Shown piece after piece: positions 7,942-16,749 of a stretch of DNA of 53,354 nt. Below the pieces are notes generated by a model that saw only the letters and a list, made by a program, of their open reading frames with translations, did not search any database and was not told the DNA's origin. The translations under genes were made by a program, and so were the position numbers. The stretch is from Brasilonema sp. CT11 (lineage in GTDB: Bacteria; Cyanobacteriota; Cyanobacteriia; Cyanobacteriales; Nostocaceae). Numbering within the stretch: position 1 is the first letter of the stretch; each line of letters starts with the position of its first letter. The stretch is taken from positions 1 to 53,354 of the forward strand of contig NZ_JABXYX010000050.1 in NCBI RefSeq assembly GCF_017982655.1. Direction: 5' to 3'.

Positions 7942-9807
7942 TCAGAATGATAATGGGGTACCAACAGCCTTTTCCAGATCCGCGTAGGCACTCTGGTAAG
8001 CCGTCACTGCATCCACATAACCAGAGCGAATTTGTTGGTCTGCTTGTTGAACCGCGATCGCACTCGCTAGATTCGTCTTACCTACTTGATAACTTTCCTG
8101 AGCCAAGCCCAATACCTCTCTAGAATTTGGTAGCAATTTTGACTGGTACTTACGGATTTTTTCACGAGCAATGATCAAAGCTTCGTAGGCAGTACGTACA
8201 TCGACAGCAATTTGCGATCGCACCACGTTTTGCTGCTGCGCAGATTGGTCAATTGTTGCTTGTGCTTGTGCCACTTCCCCTTGTTGTCTATAGAATATGG
8301 GCAGGTTCACTGTTACTCCAAAAAATACACCATTAGTGTTTTGGGTGGGAGCATCCGCAGTGGTAAAAAGATATCCACCGCTTAGTTGCAAGTCGGGTAT
8401 ACGCAAAGCTTTGGCAAGGCGCAGCTGCTGCTGTCCCACTTCAGTCTGCTGTCTGGCGCTTTTGAAGTCCGGACGCTGCTCATAGGCTTGTGCAAGGAAT
8501 TTTTCCACGGCAGGAAGTTGAACATCGGGTGTTGGTACTAGTTGTGTGTTTTTGACTGCCATATTGAACATTCCAGGGTCGTTAATCTCGATATTCTGTG
8601 CGGGGCTATCTCCCAGGAGTGCATTCAACTGAATGCGCGCTTGCTGAATGCGTCCTGTGGCTTGTCTGAGTTGGGGTACTGTCTGGTTAAGTGCCAGTTG
8701 AGCTTGCAACAATTCCGCCTCAGGAGCAGCTCCAGCCTCAAAGCGCTTAAGGGCGATGTATACCAATTTCTGGAGCAGTTGGATCTGTTCTTGCTGTGAG
8801 CGAAAGCTTGCTTGAGCTGCAGCCAATTCGGCGTATGCCCGACGCACTTGCCCGTGAATATCAAAACGGGTGGAATTGTACTGTAGAACAGCCAATTCGT
8901 ACTGAGATTTGGCAACAGATATACGTTTAGATCGCTTGCCCCCTAGTTCTACGGTTTGATTGAGACTCAATTGTTGGGGGTTAGCGCTTTTGTCGTATAC
9001 AGAGCCAAAACCGTATTGAAGAGCAATCTGAGGATTGGGACGCACTCCAGCGATGGTAATGCCCGCAGCACTGATGTTGAGATTACGCTGAGCTGCCAGC
9101 AGTTGGGGGTTTCTAGCATCTGCTCTCTGGAATGCCTCGCTCAGACTAAGACGTAGGGTGGAGTTGGGAGAAGTCTTGCGGTGGGCGACTTCTGGTAGTA
9201 GATCTGCCTCAGCTGAGATTTGGTCGTTGAGGATCTTCTGTGCCTGAGATTGCTTCTTTTGAACTTGATTTTGCCCAGATGGATGAACTCGTTTTGTTGT
9301 TTGAGCAGTTAATTTGGAGGGCTTCTGTTGTCCAGTCTTAGAGGTCAGTTTAGTCTGTGTAATCCTTTTGGAGTTAAGTGAAAAATCAGTTGGCAACTGT
9401 TGAGGCTGAGATTTTTCTGCTGGAACCTCAAAATTTGGGAAACCCTGTGCATTTTTTTGGGGTTGGCTCCCCGTATTTTGTTGGGCAGGTGGAGAAACTT
9501 CAGGAAGTGGGAAACTCTGTGCATTTTGTTGAGATTGAGTCCCAGTATTTTGTTGGGCAGGTGGAGGAACTTCAGGAAGTGGGAAACTCTGTGCATTTTG
9601 TTGAGATTGAGTCCCAGTATTTTGTTGGCCAGATGAACCAACCCCAGCAACTGGGAAACTCTGTGCATTTTGTTGAGGTTGACTCCCCGTATTCTTTGGG
9701 GAAGCTGAAGGAACTTCAGTAGCACTCTTGTTTTGCTGAGCACAGCTAGTGAGAAAACTCAGAGTACAAAAACCCAATATCCAAAAGTAGTTGAGTTGCA
9801 TCCTCAT
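7942..9807 (-). CDS. Outer-membrane efflux channel (TolC/CzcC family) with repeat-rich N-terminal extension
   Basis: 621 aa with a lipoprotein-type signal (FCTLSFLTSCAQQ). Residues ~25-210 are a Gln/Pro-rich extension with 24-aa repeats (NTGTQSQQNAQSFPLPEV...). The TolC-family domain begins near 215 (LSLSEAFQRADARNPQLLAAQ) and shows the two helical repeats (QTVELGGKRSKRISVA; NLPIFYRQQGEVAQAQATI). The family forms a trimeric outer-membrane tunnel for RND pumps. It lies 41-50 bp after the pump gene and 116 bp before the adaptor. CzcC-type proteins do not normally carry such a long N-terminal extension. Confidence 0.88.
   Translation of the reverse strand: MRMQLNYFWILGFCTLSFLTSCAQQNKSATEVPSASPKNTGSQPQQNAQSFPVAGVGSSGQQNTGTQSQQNAQSFPLPEVPPPAQQNTGTQSQQNAQSFPLPEVSPPAQQNTGSQPQKNAQGFPNFEVPAEKSQPQQLPTDFSLNSKRITQTKLTSKTGQQKPSKLTAQTTKRVHPSGQNQVQKKQSQAQKILNDQISAEADLLPEVAHRKTSPNSTLRLSLSEAFQRADARNPQLLAAQRNLNISAAGITIAGVRPNPQIALQYGFGSVYDKSANPQQLSLNQTVELGGKRSKRISVAKSQYELAVLQYNSTRFDIHGQVRRAYAELAAAQASFRSQQEQIQLLQKLVYIALKRFEAGAAPEAELLQAQLALNQTVPQLRQATGRIQQARIQLNALLGDSPAQNIEINDPGMFNMAVKNTQLVPTPDVQLPAVEKFLAQAYEQRPDFKSARQQTEVGQQQLRLAKALRIPDLQLSGGYLFTTADAPTQNTNGVFFGVTVNLPIFYRQQGEVAQAQATIDQSAQQQNVVRSQIAVDVRTAYEALIIAREKIRKYQSKLLPNSREVLGLAQESYQVGKTNLASAIAVQQADQQIRSGYVDAVTAYQSAYADLEKAVGTPLSF
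9445..9700 (-). repeat. 72-bp tandem repeats in the efflux-channel gene
   Basis: About 3.5 copies, starting near 9445, 9517, 9589 and 9661, each 72 bp (24 codons). The unit encodes a Gln-rich NAQSFPLPEV...PAQQNTGTQSQQ stretch. The middle copies are nearly identical, so the array is recent and probably still changes length. Confidence 0.85.
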
Positions 9808-9848
9808 AATTAAGATCGTCGCAACAAAGTAGTTTTACTTTCAACTAT

Positions 9849-12800
9849 TCATGCCTGCCTTACTTTTTCCAAAGTCGGTTCAACGGCAGGATAGTTATTT
9901 TTCTGAGGTCTGTTTTTGTAAGGTTTTTTTGTCTGTTTTTCCACTAGGTTGTATAGTGTTGGCAGCACTACAAGTGTGAGAAAAGTTGCTGATATTAATC
10001 CGCCAATAATGACTATGGCAAAAGGTTTCTGGCTTTGGGAACCAATGCCGTTTGATGATGCCACAGGAAGTAAACCTAAGATAGCCACAGTTGCTGTCAT
10101 CAGTACTGGACGCATCCGCGCCAGCGCCCCCTCATAAACTGCCTTGCTTATCAAGAAGGGTATAATTTTCGATTCTTTATATGACAGTAGTTTTGTATAC
10201 CTAATCATTTTGAGGCTATTCTTCTGCGTTCCTAGTTCAATTAGGGCGATGTAGGCTGCTTGAGATTTTATGCCGGGGGGAAATATCACGACACAATCAA
10301 CGTCCGCTTCTTTTGATAACTGAGCAATATAGTCTTGGGACAACTGATTAATGTAGCTTATTAAAATCACGCCATTCTGTACTGCTACCCCAGTCAGGGC
10401 GATAAATCCTACCCCTGCGGAGATACTGAAATAAGTGTGGGTAACAAACAAACTCACGATCCCGCCGATAGCTGCAAGGGGAACTGCCACCAGAATCAGT
10501 AAGGCATAGCGTGCCGAACCAAAAGCCAAAAGTAAAATCACAAAAATTAGACACAGAGTCAGCGGCACAACTACCATCAGACGCTTATTTGACTCTTGTT
10601 GATACTCAAACTGTCCGCTCCATTCGAGTGTATATCCCTCAGGTAGATTAACTTGTTGAGCAACTTTGGTTTGTGCTTCTGCCACGGCTGAACCCAAATC
10701 GCGCCCTCGTACATTAGCTTTGACAACCATGCGACGTTTGTTCTCTTCGCGATTAATCACTAAAGCTCCCGATACAGCCTCAGTATGAGCCACTTGAGAA
10801 ATAGGAATTGAACTTATTGGTCCTGGTGGATTAATGAGTAAGTTATCTATTGCTTCTTTGGTGTTGCGATAGGGTTTGGCTAAACGTACCAATACGTTAA
10901 AGCGTCGCTCTCCTTCCACAAGCTGGGTCACTGTCTTGCCTCCCACAGATGTGGCAACTAAATTCTGAATATCAGAGACATTCAGACCGTAGCGGCTAGC
11001 AGCATCGCGGTCTACAATGACTTGATACTGGGGCTGACCAAGGATATGGTCCCCTGCAACATCTACCATGCCAGGAATTTGACTGACGATGGTAGTTATT
11101 TGGTCTCCTAACTTTTGGAGTACGTTCAGGTCGGGGCCAAATATCTTGATTCCCAGATTTCCTTTTGCCCCAGAAATGGCTTCATCAACATTGTCCTGGA
11201 TGTATTGTGAAAAATTGTATTCTACATTAGCAATGACTGAAAGCTCCTTGTTCATGGCGCTAACCAGTTCCTCTTTTGTACCGTGGAACTGAGAACGCCA
11301 CTCTTGTGCTGGTTTGAGATCTACTAGAAACTCAATATTGCTAAACAGGTTGGGGTCAGTTGCATCATCAGGGCTACCGGTCTGACTGGTGACGTTTTTA
11401 ATCTCTGGATACTTGACAATAATCTCACGGATGTGATTAGCAATTAAGGTTCCCTCTTCTAGCGAGATTGATGGAGGTAGCACTGTTGCTCGTAACCAAA
11501 TGTTGCCCTCTTCCAGAGCAGGTAAGAACTCTGAGCCGATATGTAAAAAGATGAATACTGCTAGCGCCAATGCCGTCACAGATCCTGCAATTATCGGCCA
11601 CGGATGATTTATTGTCCAACGCAGAATCGGTTTATATATTGACCGAACTACGGTGACTACCGGACTTTCCCGTTCTATCACAGGTTTACGGGTCATAAAA
11701 AATGAGATCAGCACTGGAATGATGGTCAAAGCGATCAGCATTGCTCCCAAAAGCTGGAAGTTCATCGTAAAAGCCAGAGGACGGAAAAGCTTACCCGCTA
11801 CCCCATCAAAGGTGAACAAAACGATGAAGCAACAACAGATGATGCTTGTGGCAAACAAAATAGGTCGTCCCACCTGCTGGGCTGCTTGTAACACCAGATT
11901 GTTGCGACTCTTGCGATCCTTCAAATGATGGCCCTCTTCACTCAGACGGCTAAAAGCATTCTCCACCATCACGACTGCCCCATCAACGATGATTCCAAAG
12001 TCTATTGCTCCCAAACTGAGCAAATTCGCCGGAATGTGAAAAAGGTTGAGGCAGATAAAGGAAAACAGCAACGCCAATGGAATAACAGTCGCAGCTATCA
12101 AACCACTAGTAAAGTCAAATAAAAACACAATGAGTACAATTATCACCAGCATAATTCCCTCTCCCAAGTTGTGTAAGACAGTGTGGAGAGTTTCCCGTAC
12201 CAGCTGGAGACGATCATAGAGTGGTACAAGACGCACTCCCTTAGGCAAGGATTTTTGAATTTCTGGAAACTTTTTGTAAAGGCGCTCAATAACTCGGGAA
12301 GGATTCTCGCCCCGACGCATCAATACAATGCCCATGACATCATCATCATCCCTGTTTTTGCCAAATTGCCCCAGGCGTACGCCTGTACCAATCTCGACAG
12401 TTGCTATGTCCTGGATACGGATAGGTGTCCCACCTTGAGTCGCCGTAATCACTACTTTATTAATATCGTCAATATTTTTGAGCAGTCCCAGACTGCGAAT
12501 GACGAAAGCCTGACCGTTTTTCTCAATGTAGTTGCCACCTGTAGTACCATTGGAGTTGGTTAAAGCCTGAGAAACTTGGTCCATACTCAAGCCCAAGGCT
12601 TTCAAGCGTAAGGGATCTACATTTACCTGGTAGTTCTTGATTGGACCACCCCAACTCGTTACATCAATAACGCCAGGGATTTGCCGAAATGCCTTCTCTA
12701 AATCCCAATCTTCAATGGCTTTACGCTCCATCGCCGAGTAGTATTTTGATTCCACCGTATAGCGATAAATTTCACCTACGCTACTAGCATCTGCATCAAG

Positions 12801-13187
12801 TTGGGGTTTGGCATCGCTAGGTAGATCTGCTTGAGCAGCTCGCTGAAGTACCTGCTGCCGGGCAAGTTGACTCGGTGTGCCGTCCTCGAAAGTAAGAACG
12901 ATAACCGATAAGTTAAGGAAGGAGGTAGATCGCAAGTTAATCTCACCAGGAATACCGTTTAATTCCTTCTCCAGTGGTACCGTCACTAGTCGTTCCATTT
13001 CCTCTGCCGCCTTCCCTGGCAAAATAGTGATTACCCTGACTTGGGGATTGGTGAAGTCGGGATATGCTTCAATTTCTAGCGTTTGGAAGGCTCCGTAACC
13101 CACTACCAACAGCAAAATAGCAATTGCCAAGGTAATATAGCGGTTTCGGAAAGCAATGGAGATGAGTTTATCGATGAGTTTATTCAC
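9849..13187 (-). CDS. Heavy-metal RND efflux pump (CzcA family)
   Basis: About 1112 aa. Start is unsure: TTG at 13196 or GTG at 13187; I use GTG because it gives MNKLIDKLISIAFRNR, the usual CzcA beginning. TM4 carries DFGIIVDGAVVMVEN, the acidic motif of the heavy-metal (HME) RND subfamily that takes up protons, and the two large periplasmic loops and C-terminal TM block are present. It exports divalent or monovalent metal ions using the proton gradient. It is first in the pump-channel-adaptor operon. Oddity: between ISYINQL and EGALARMRPVLMTA, where the family has about 15-20 residues, this protein has about 65, an in-frame insertion of roughly 50 (10141-10340). Confidence 0.9.
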   Translation of the reverse strand: MNKLIDKLISIAFRNRYITLAIAILLLVVGYGAFQTLEIEAYPDFTNPQVRVITILPGKAAEEMERLVTVPLEKELNGIPGEINLRSTSFLNLSVIVLTFEDGTPSQLARQQVLQRAAQADLPSDAKPQLDADASSVGEIYRYTVESKYYSAMERKAIEDWDLEKAFRQIPGVIDVTSWGGPIKNYQVNVDPLRLKALGLSMDQVSQALTNSNGTTGGNYIEKNGQAFVIRSLGLLKNIDDINKVVITATQGGTPIRIQDIATVEIGTGVRLGQFGKNRDDDDVMGIVLMRRGENPSRVIERLYKKFPEIQKSLPKGVRLVPLYDRLQLVRETLHTVLHNLGEGIMLVIIVLIVFLFDFTSGLIAATVIPLALLFSFICLNLFHIPANLLSLGAIDFGIIVDGAVVMVENAFSRLSEEGHHLKDRKSRNNLVLQAAQQVGRPILFATSIICCCFIVLFTFDGVAGKLFRPLAFTMNFQLLGAMLIALTIIPVLISFFMTRKPVIERESPVVTVVRSIYKPILRWTINHPWPIIAGSVTALALAVFIFLHIGSEFLPALEEGNIWLRATVLPPSISLEEGTLIANHIREIIVKYPEIKNVTSQTGSPDDATDPNLFSNIEFLVDLKPAQEWRSQFHGTKEELVSAMNKELSVIANVEYNFSQYIQDNVDEAISGAKGNLGIKIFGPDLNVLQKLGDQITTIVSQIPGMVDVAGDHILGQPQYQVIVDRDAASRYGLNVSDIQNLVATSVGGKTVTQLVEGERRFNVLVRLAKPYRNTKEAIDNLLINPPGPISSIPISQVAHTEAVSGALVINREENKRRMVVKANVRGRDLGSAVAEAQTKVAQQVNLPEGYTLEWSGQFEYQQESNKRLMVVVPLTLCLIFVILLLAFGSARYALLILVAVPLAAIGGIVSLFVTHTYFSISAGVGFIALTGVAVQNGVILISYINQLSQDYIAQLSKEADVDCVVIFPPGIKSQAAYIALIELGTQKNSLKMIRYTKLLSYKESKIIPFLISKAVYEGALARMRPVLMTATVAILGLLPVASSNGIGSQSQKPFAIVIIGGLISATFLTLVVLPTLYNLVEKQTKKPYKNRPQKNNYPAVEPTLEKVRQA

Positions 13188-13196
13188 GACGCTCAA

Positions 13197-13644
13197 TCTA
13201 GATTTGGTGTAGGTTTCAACTAAGCTAGTAATTGGGGTAGTCTTTTAAAACCGAACCATACTAAGCGAAAAGCAAAAAGCTGTACGGTGCAGGTTCCTTG
13301 GTTTTCCAATGTTCCAGCTTTCAAAAAAGTTATCAGAAGACACAAGGGCTTATGGCAGGGGACACAAGCAGGTAAAAGGATTCAAGACCATTAACCTTCG
13401 CTTTGTTAGGGTGTTTTATCACTCGGACATCACAAGGCAGAACAGAAAAATCATAGGATAGTTTGAAAATTCAGATTTGTTCAAGGTTTAGGCATTTTTT
13501 CTCGTCAGAACTTGAAAAGATGAATCATACCAAGTTGCGTTAAAATATCTGATTTATCCCGTTGGGCTTTGGGCAAAATAGAGAAAAATATTAATAACGG
13601 TAGTATTACGTAATATTAAAAAGAACATTCAAAGAGTAACAAAG
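13197..13644. other. Upstream region of the RND operon
   Basis: About 450 bp with no gene. AT-rich sequence near 13560-13640 could hold the promoter, next to copy 2 of the GACTAG element at its far end. A long 5' leader is implied if transcription starts beside that element. Confidence 0.4.
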
Positions 13645-13687
13645 AAATATGACTAGAGTAAGACTAGCATCAGTAAAAATATGACTA
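13645..13687. promoter_or_regulatory. GACTAG direct-repeat element, copy 2
   Basis: Same 43-bp element as at 6398 and 15801, with half-sites spaced 11 and 21 bp. Its last three bases form the stop codon of the histidine kinase on the minus strand. It is the far end of the region upstream of the RND pump operon. Confidence 0.5.
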
Positions 13688-14701
13688 AACAGCCCTCGGT
13701 ATTGAAAATCTAAACATCGATCCTTTGCCTAATTCACTTTCCACTTCAATTTTTCCGTTATGCAGTTGCACCAATCGTTTGGTAATCGCCAGTCCGATGC
13801 CATTTCCTCCTGTTCTGGCATTGCGTGACGGATCTGCCCGCCAAAAGCGCTCAAAAACTTTAGGTAAATCTTCTTGAGCAATTCCAATACCTGTGTCTGT
13901 GACTGCGATCCATACATAATCGCCCTGTAACCAAGCGCGAATAGTCACTGTTCCATTAGGGGTGTAGGTAATTGCATTGCCGATCAGATTAATCAGAATT
14001 TGCTTGATGCGATCGCGATCAGCATAGACAGGAGGTAAATGATTTGGTATCCGCAACTGCAGTTGACAATTTGCCTGTAAGCTTGCAGCCCGAAAGGTTG
14101 TGACAATTTTCTTGAAAATCGGTGCGAGGGGCAACGGCTGAAGTCGCAAGGGCAAATAGCCCGTTTCGACCTTGGAGAGTTCGAGCAAATCATCCACCAA
14201 ACGAATCAATCGCTCAGCTTCCTCACTCATTTGCCTTTGGATCTCGGCGGTCATTTGGGTCATCCCAGTATTGAGCATTTCTAGATAGCCATGAATCACA
14301 GTAATGGGCGATCGCAACTCGTGAGCCATATCACTGGTCAATTCTTGCCGCCGCTCTTCGATTCCTTGTAAGCTAATAGCAAGATGGTTAAAACTGCTGG
14401 CTAAACGATTAATTTCAGGAATCGAAATGTGAGGTGCGCGTGCTGTTAAATCTCCACCGGCAAATGCCTGCATCGCCTTTTCCATCGTTAGTAGCGGACG
14501 TATAATAATGCGTGAAGTCAGTATGCTAACAGCGCTGACACTCAAGAGACTAACGAGGGCTGCTACTACTCCGTCCTGAAAATTTTGGCCAGATAAGTGG
14601 CTCACCAGATTGACGATGCTAATTCCCAACAGCATCACACTCAGGTGAGACAAAAGTAATCGTAGCTTGAGACTGAGTGTCCAATGATTTACCAAAAACA
14701 T
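13685..14701 (-). CDS. Sensor histidine kinase (HAMP-HisKA-HATPase) of the efflux locus
   Basis: 338 aa from the ATG at 14701, which follows the regulator stop as TAACATG; an in-frame ATG at 14740 would overlap the regulator by 38 bp. Two TM helices (about 12-33 and 45-62) enclose only some 12-15 residues, so there is almost no periplasmic sensor domain. Then HAMP (RPLLTMEKAMQAFAGGDL), H-box MAHELRSPITV, N-box (NLIGNAITYTPNG), and the G-boxes DTGIGIAQEDLPK and GGNGIGLAITK. All catalytic boxes are intact. It should phosphorylate the OmpR-type regulator encoded just upstream. The signal may be sensed in the membrane. Confidence 0.9.
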   Translation of the reverse strand: MFLVNHWTLSLKLRLLLSHLSVMLLGISIVNLVSHLSGQNFQDGVVAALVSLLSVSAVSILTSRIIIRPLLTMEKAMQAFAGGDLTARAPHISIPEINRLASSFNHLAISLQGIEERRQELTSDMAHELRSPITVIHGYLEMLNTGMTQMTAEIQRQMSEEAERLIRLVDDLLELSKVETGYLPLRLQPLPLAPIFKKIVTTFRAASLQANCQLQLRIPNHLPPVYADRDRIKQILINLIGNAITYTPNGTVTIRAWLQGDYVWIAVTDTGIGIAQEDLPKVFERFWRADPSRNARTGGNGIGLAITKRLVQLHNGKIEVESELGKGSMFRFSIPRAV

Positions 14702-14702
14702 G

Positions 14703-15449
14703 TTACACTTTGCCATTTGAGTCCGTAAAGCTATAGCCAATCCCAGGTACCGTGCAAATAAACTGAGTCTTATCTAGTTTTTCACCACTAGCATTGGTAC
14801 TGCATAGCTTTTGTCGTAGACGCTTAACGTAAGAATCCACGATGCGAATGTCACCGACATAATCTATTCCCCAAACTGTATCGAGCAACTGTGAACGGCT
14901 CCAAACTCGTCCCGGTCGGCTAGCTAATACCACTAGTAAATTAAATTCTAATGTCGTGAATTTAATCGTCTCTGTTGTTGTGCCATTGGTGTGTTTGAGA
15001 TGGACAATCCTACGTTCTTGATCTATTAGTAAATGGCGTGTTTCGATCATGTTTTCTGAATTTACTTGCTGTCGCTGCTCTCGTCTGAGCAATGCTCTAA
15101 GCCGCACGGCAAGTTCTACGGGACTAAAGGGCTTCGGCATATAGTCATCAGCCCCAGTAGAAAATCCAATGATGCGATCAATTTCCTCGATTTTGCTCGT
15201 CAACATCATGATGTACGGATCTTTCTGCTTTGATTTAATGAACTGACGAATATGGGCGCAAATATCTAAGCCATTTCTCCCTGGCAGCATCAAGTCGAGA
15301 ATGACGACATCTGGTTGCAGTTTACTAAATTTGTCTAACCCTTCATTTCCATTGTATGCAATATCACAGATGTGTCCTTCGCTCTCTACACAGAGGCGAA
15401 TCATCGCAGCAACATTCACTTCATCTTCGATTATTAAGACAACAGCCAT
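14703..15449 (-). CDS. OmpR-family response regulator
   Basis: 248 aa. Receiver domain with acidic pocket E8/D9, phospho-acceptor D52 (VVILDLMLPG), switch residue in MMLTSK and the conserved lysine in MPKPF. A winged-helix DNA-binding domain follows (~130-240; FTTLEFNLLVVLASRPGRVWSR and DSYVKRLRQKL). The kinase gene follows directly, so the two are translationally coupled. Given the adjoining CzcABC-type operon it is the natural regulator of the pump. OmpR-type proteins bind direct repeats with about an 11-bp period, and such repeats (GACTAG elements) lie upstream of this gene, of the pump operon and of the DUF2808 pair. Confidence 0.9.
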   Translation of the reverse strand: MAVVLIIEDEVNVAAMIRLCVESEGHICDIAYNGNEGLDKFSKLQPDVVILDLMLPGRNGLDICAHIRQFIKSKQKDPYIMMLTSKIEEIDRIIGFSTGADDYMPKPFSPVELAVRLRALLRREQRQQVNSENMIETRHLLIDQERRIVHLKHTNGTTTETIKFTTLEFNLLVVLASRPGRVWSRSQLLDTVWGIDYVGDIRIVDSYVKRLRQKLCSTNASGEKLDKTQFICTVPGIGYSFTDSNGKV

Positions 15450-15800
15450 ACAAAAATCTTTATTTATTCATATCTTGACATCTTGCACTACTGATAATTC
15501 ATACATTCTAAAAGCCAGTACAATGTCTGAAGCCTTTATTTTAGTGAAAAAGCCAAAAAAAGTGATGTAACTTTATTGCGCGGGTTTTGACTAACCCTAG
15601 GCTTATACGCAGAGGTGCAAGCTCTGAGCGCCCAACTAGCGGCTTACGCCACTAGCAATATATGGAAGAAGCATATTTTTCGGTATCTCTAAAACCCTTG
15701 CTGTATCAGGATTCTAAAATGTGCATCTTAGGAGTCTCCAAAGAGTCAAGATATAATTTACGGGTATATTTATGAGAGTGGCATTTAATTAATAGCAAGA
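15450..15800. other. Upstream region of the response-regulator/kinase operon
   Basis: About 350 bp with no gene. It contains a GC-rich imperfect palindrome near 15636-15655 (CTAGCGGC/GCCACTAG) of the kind common in cyanobacterial intergenic repeats. The promoter of the regulator probably lies here, next to the GACTAG element at 15801-15843. Confidence 0.4.
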
Positions 15801-15843
15801 AAATATGACTAGAGTAAGACTAGCGTTAGCAAAAATATGACTA
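15801..15843. promoter_or_regulatory. GACTAG direct-repeat element, copy 3
   Basis: Third copy of the 43-bp element (two or three differences from copy 1), about 350 bp upstream of the regulator-kinase operon and downstream of the RppA-like gene. Its left flank (TTTAATTAATAGCAAG) also matches copy 1. Confidence 0.5.
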
Positions 15844-15980
15844 AGAAGCGATCACAAATAAAAATCCTGATTGACTAACAAAAGTTAAAAATCTGCAATG
15901 ATGTTCTTTTTACTCCCCAGATGAAACAGATGTAAACGCAGGGTGATGAAAAAATTCAAAAAGCATAACGCACTCTACTT

Positions 15981-16682
15981 TTATTCTCCAGTTCCTGGTG
16001 GAGAAGTACTAAAGCGATATCCTTTAGCATAGACTGTATGAATTAATTGTGTTTCTCCAGGTTGTTCAATCTTGCGCCGTAGTAAGCGAATTAATGCAGC
16101 AATAACATTGCTACTAGGTAGTAGCTCATCTTTCCAGAGAGATTGGAGAATCTGGGCGTGAGTGAGCAGTTGTCCCGTATTTTCCATAAAATATTGCAGG
16201 AGCTGACTTTCTTTTTCGGATAAGTCGATGATTCTGCCTTGACGATAGGCGACTTGGTTTTCGGTATCGAGTTCTAAGTCAGCTACTACAAGCTTTTGGG
16301 TTGTTGTACCGTGGCTTTGTGAACCGGAACGACGCAATAAAGCCCGAACTCGTGCTAGCAACTCCCGCAACTCAAAAGGTTTAACCAAATAGTCGTCTGC
16401 ACCTGCATCCAAACCTTCAACTCGATCATCCAGAGTATCTTTAGCAGTGAGAAACAACACGGGCGTAGTTTCGCCTTGGCGTCGTAATTCTTGACAAATC
16501 TCCAACCCTGTTTTTCCTGGTAGCATCCAATCTAGAATCAATAAGTTATAACTACCGCTTTGTGCAAGTTGGCTACCACTTGTCCCATCATAAGCCGCAT
16601 CAACGCTATACCCCTCACGAGTTAACATACGACTCAAAGGATCAGTTAATTCAACTTCATCATCAACAAGCAAAATTCGCAT
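15981..16682 (-). CDS. rppA: OmpR-family response regulator, RppA-like
   Basis: 233 aa. Receiver with D7/D8 and phospho-acceptor D51 in the unusual LLILDWMLPGKTGLEICQEL motif that is typical of cyanobacterial RppA proteins. LFLTAKDTLDDRVEGLDAGA and LVKPFELREL follow, and then a winged-helix domain (DLSEKESQLLQYFMEN; LIRLLRRKIEQPGETQLI). RppA in Synechocystis works with RppB and affects photosystem and metal-linked genes; no rppB-like kinase is adjacent here, so its partner is encoded elsewhere or is the kinase at 13685-14701. It is divergent from hisG with a 67-bp gap. Confidence 0.8.
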   Translation of the reverse strand: MRILLVDDEVELTDPLSRMLTREGYSVDAAYDGTSGSQLAQSGSYNLLILDWMLPGKTGLEICQELRRQGETTPVLFLTAKDTLDDRVEGLDAGADDYLVKPFELRELLARVRALLRRSGSQSHGTTTQKLVVADLELDTENQVAYRQGRIIDLSEKESQLLQYFMENTGQLLTHAQILQSLWKDELLPSSNVIAALIRLLRRKIEQPGETQLIHTVYAKGYRFSTSPPGTGE

Positions 16683-16749
16683 GGTCAGCTATTGTACTTA
16701 GCTATCAGATATTATTATTTTGCTGATTGCTGAGCGCTGAGTGCTACTT

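Noticed and set aside
9345-9743. Open frames on both strands over the efflux-channel repeats
   Set aside because: They arise from the 72-bp in-frame repeats of the channel gene, which keeps all frames open.
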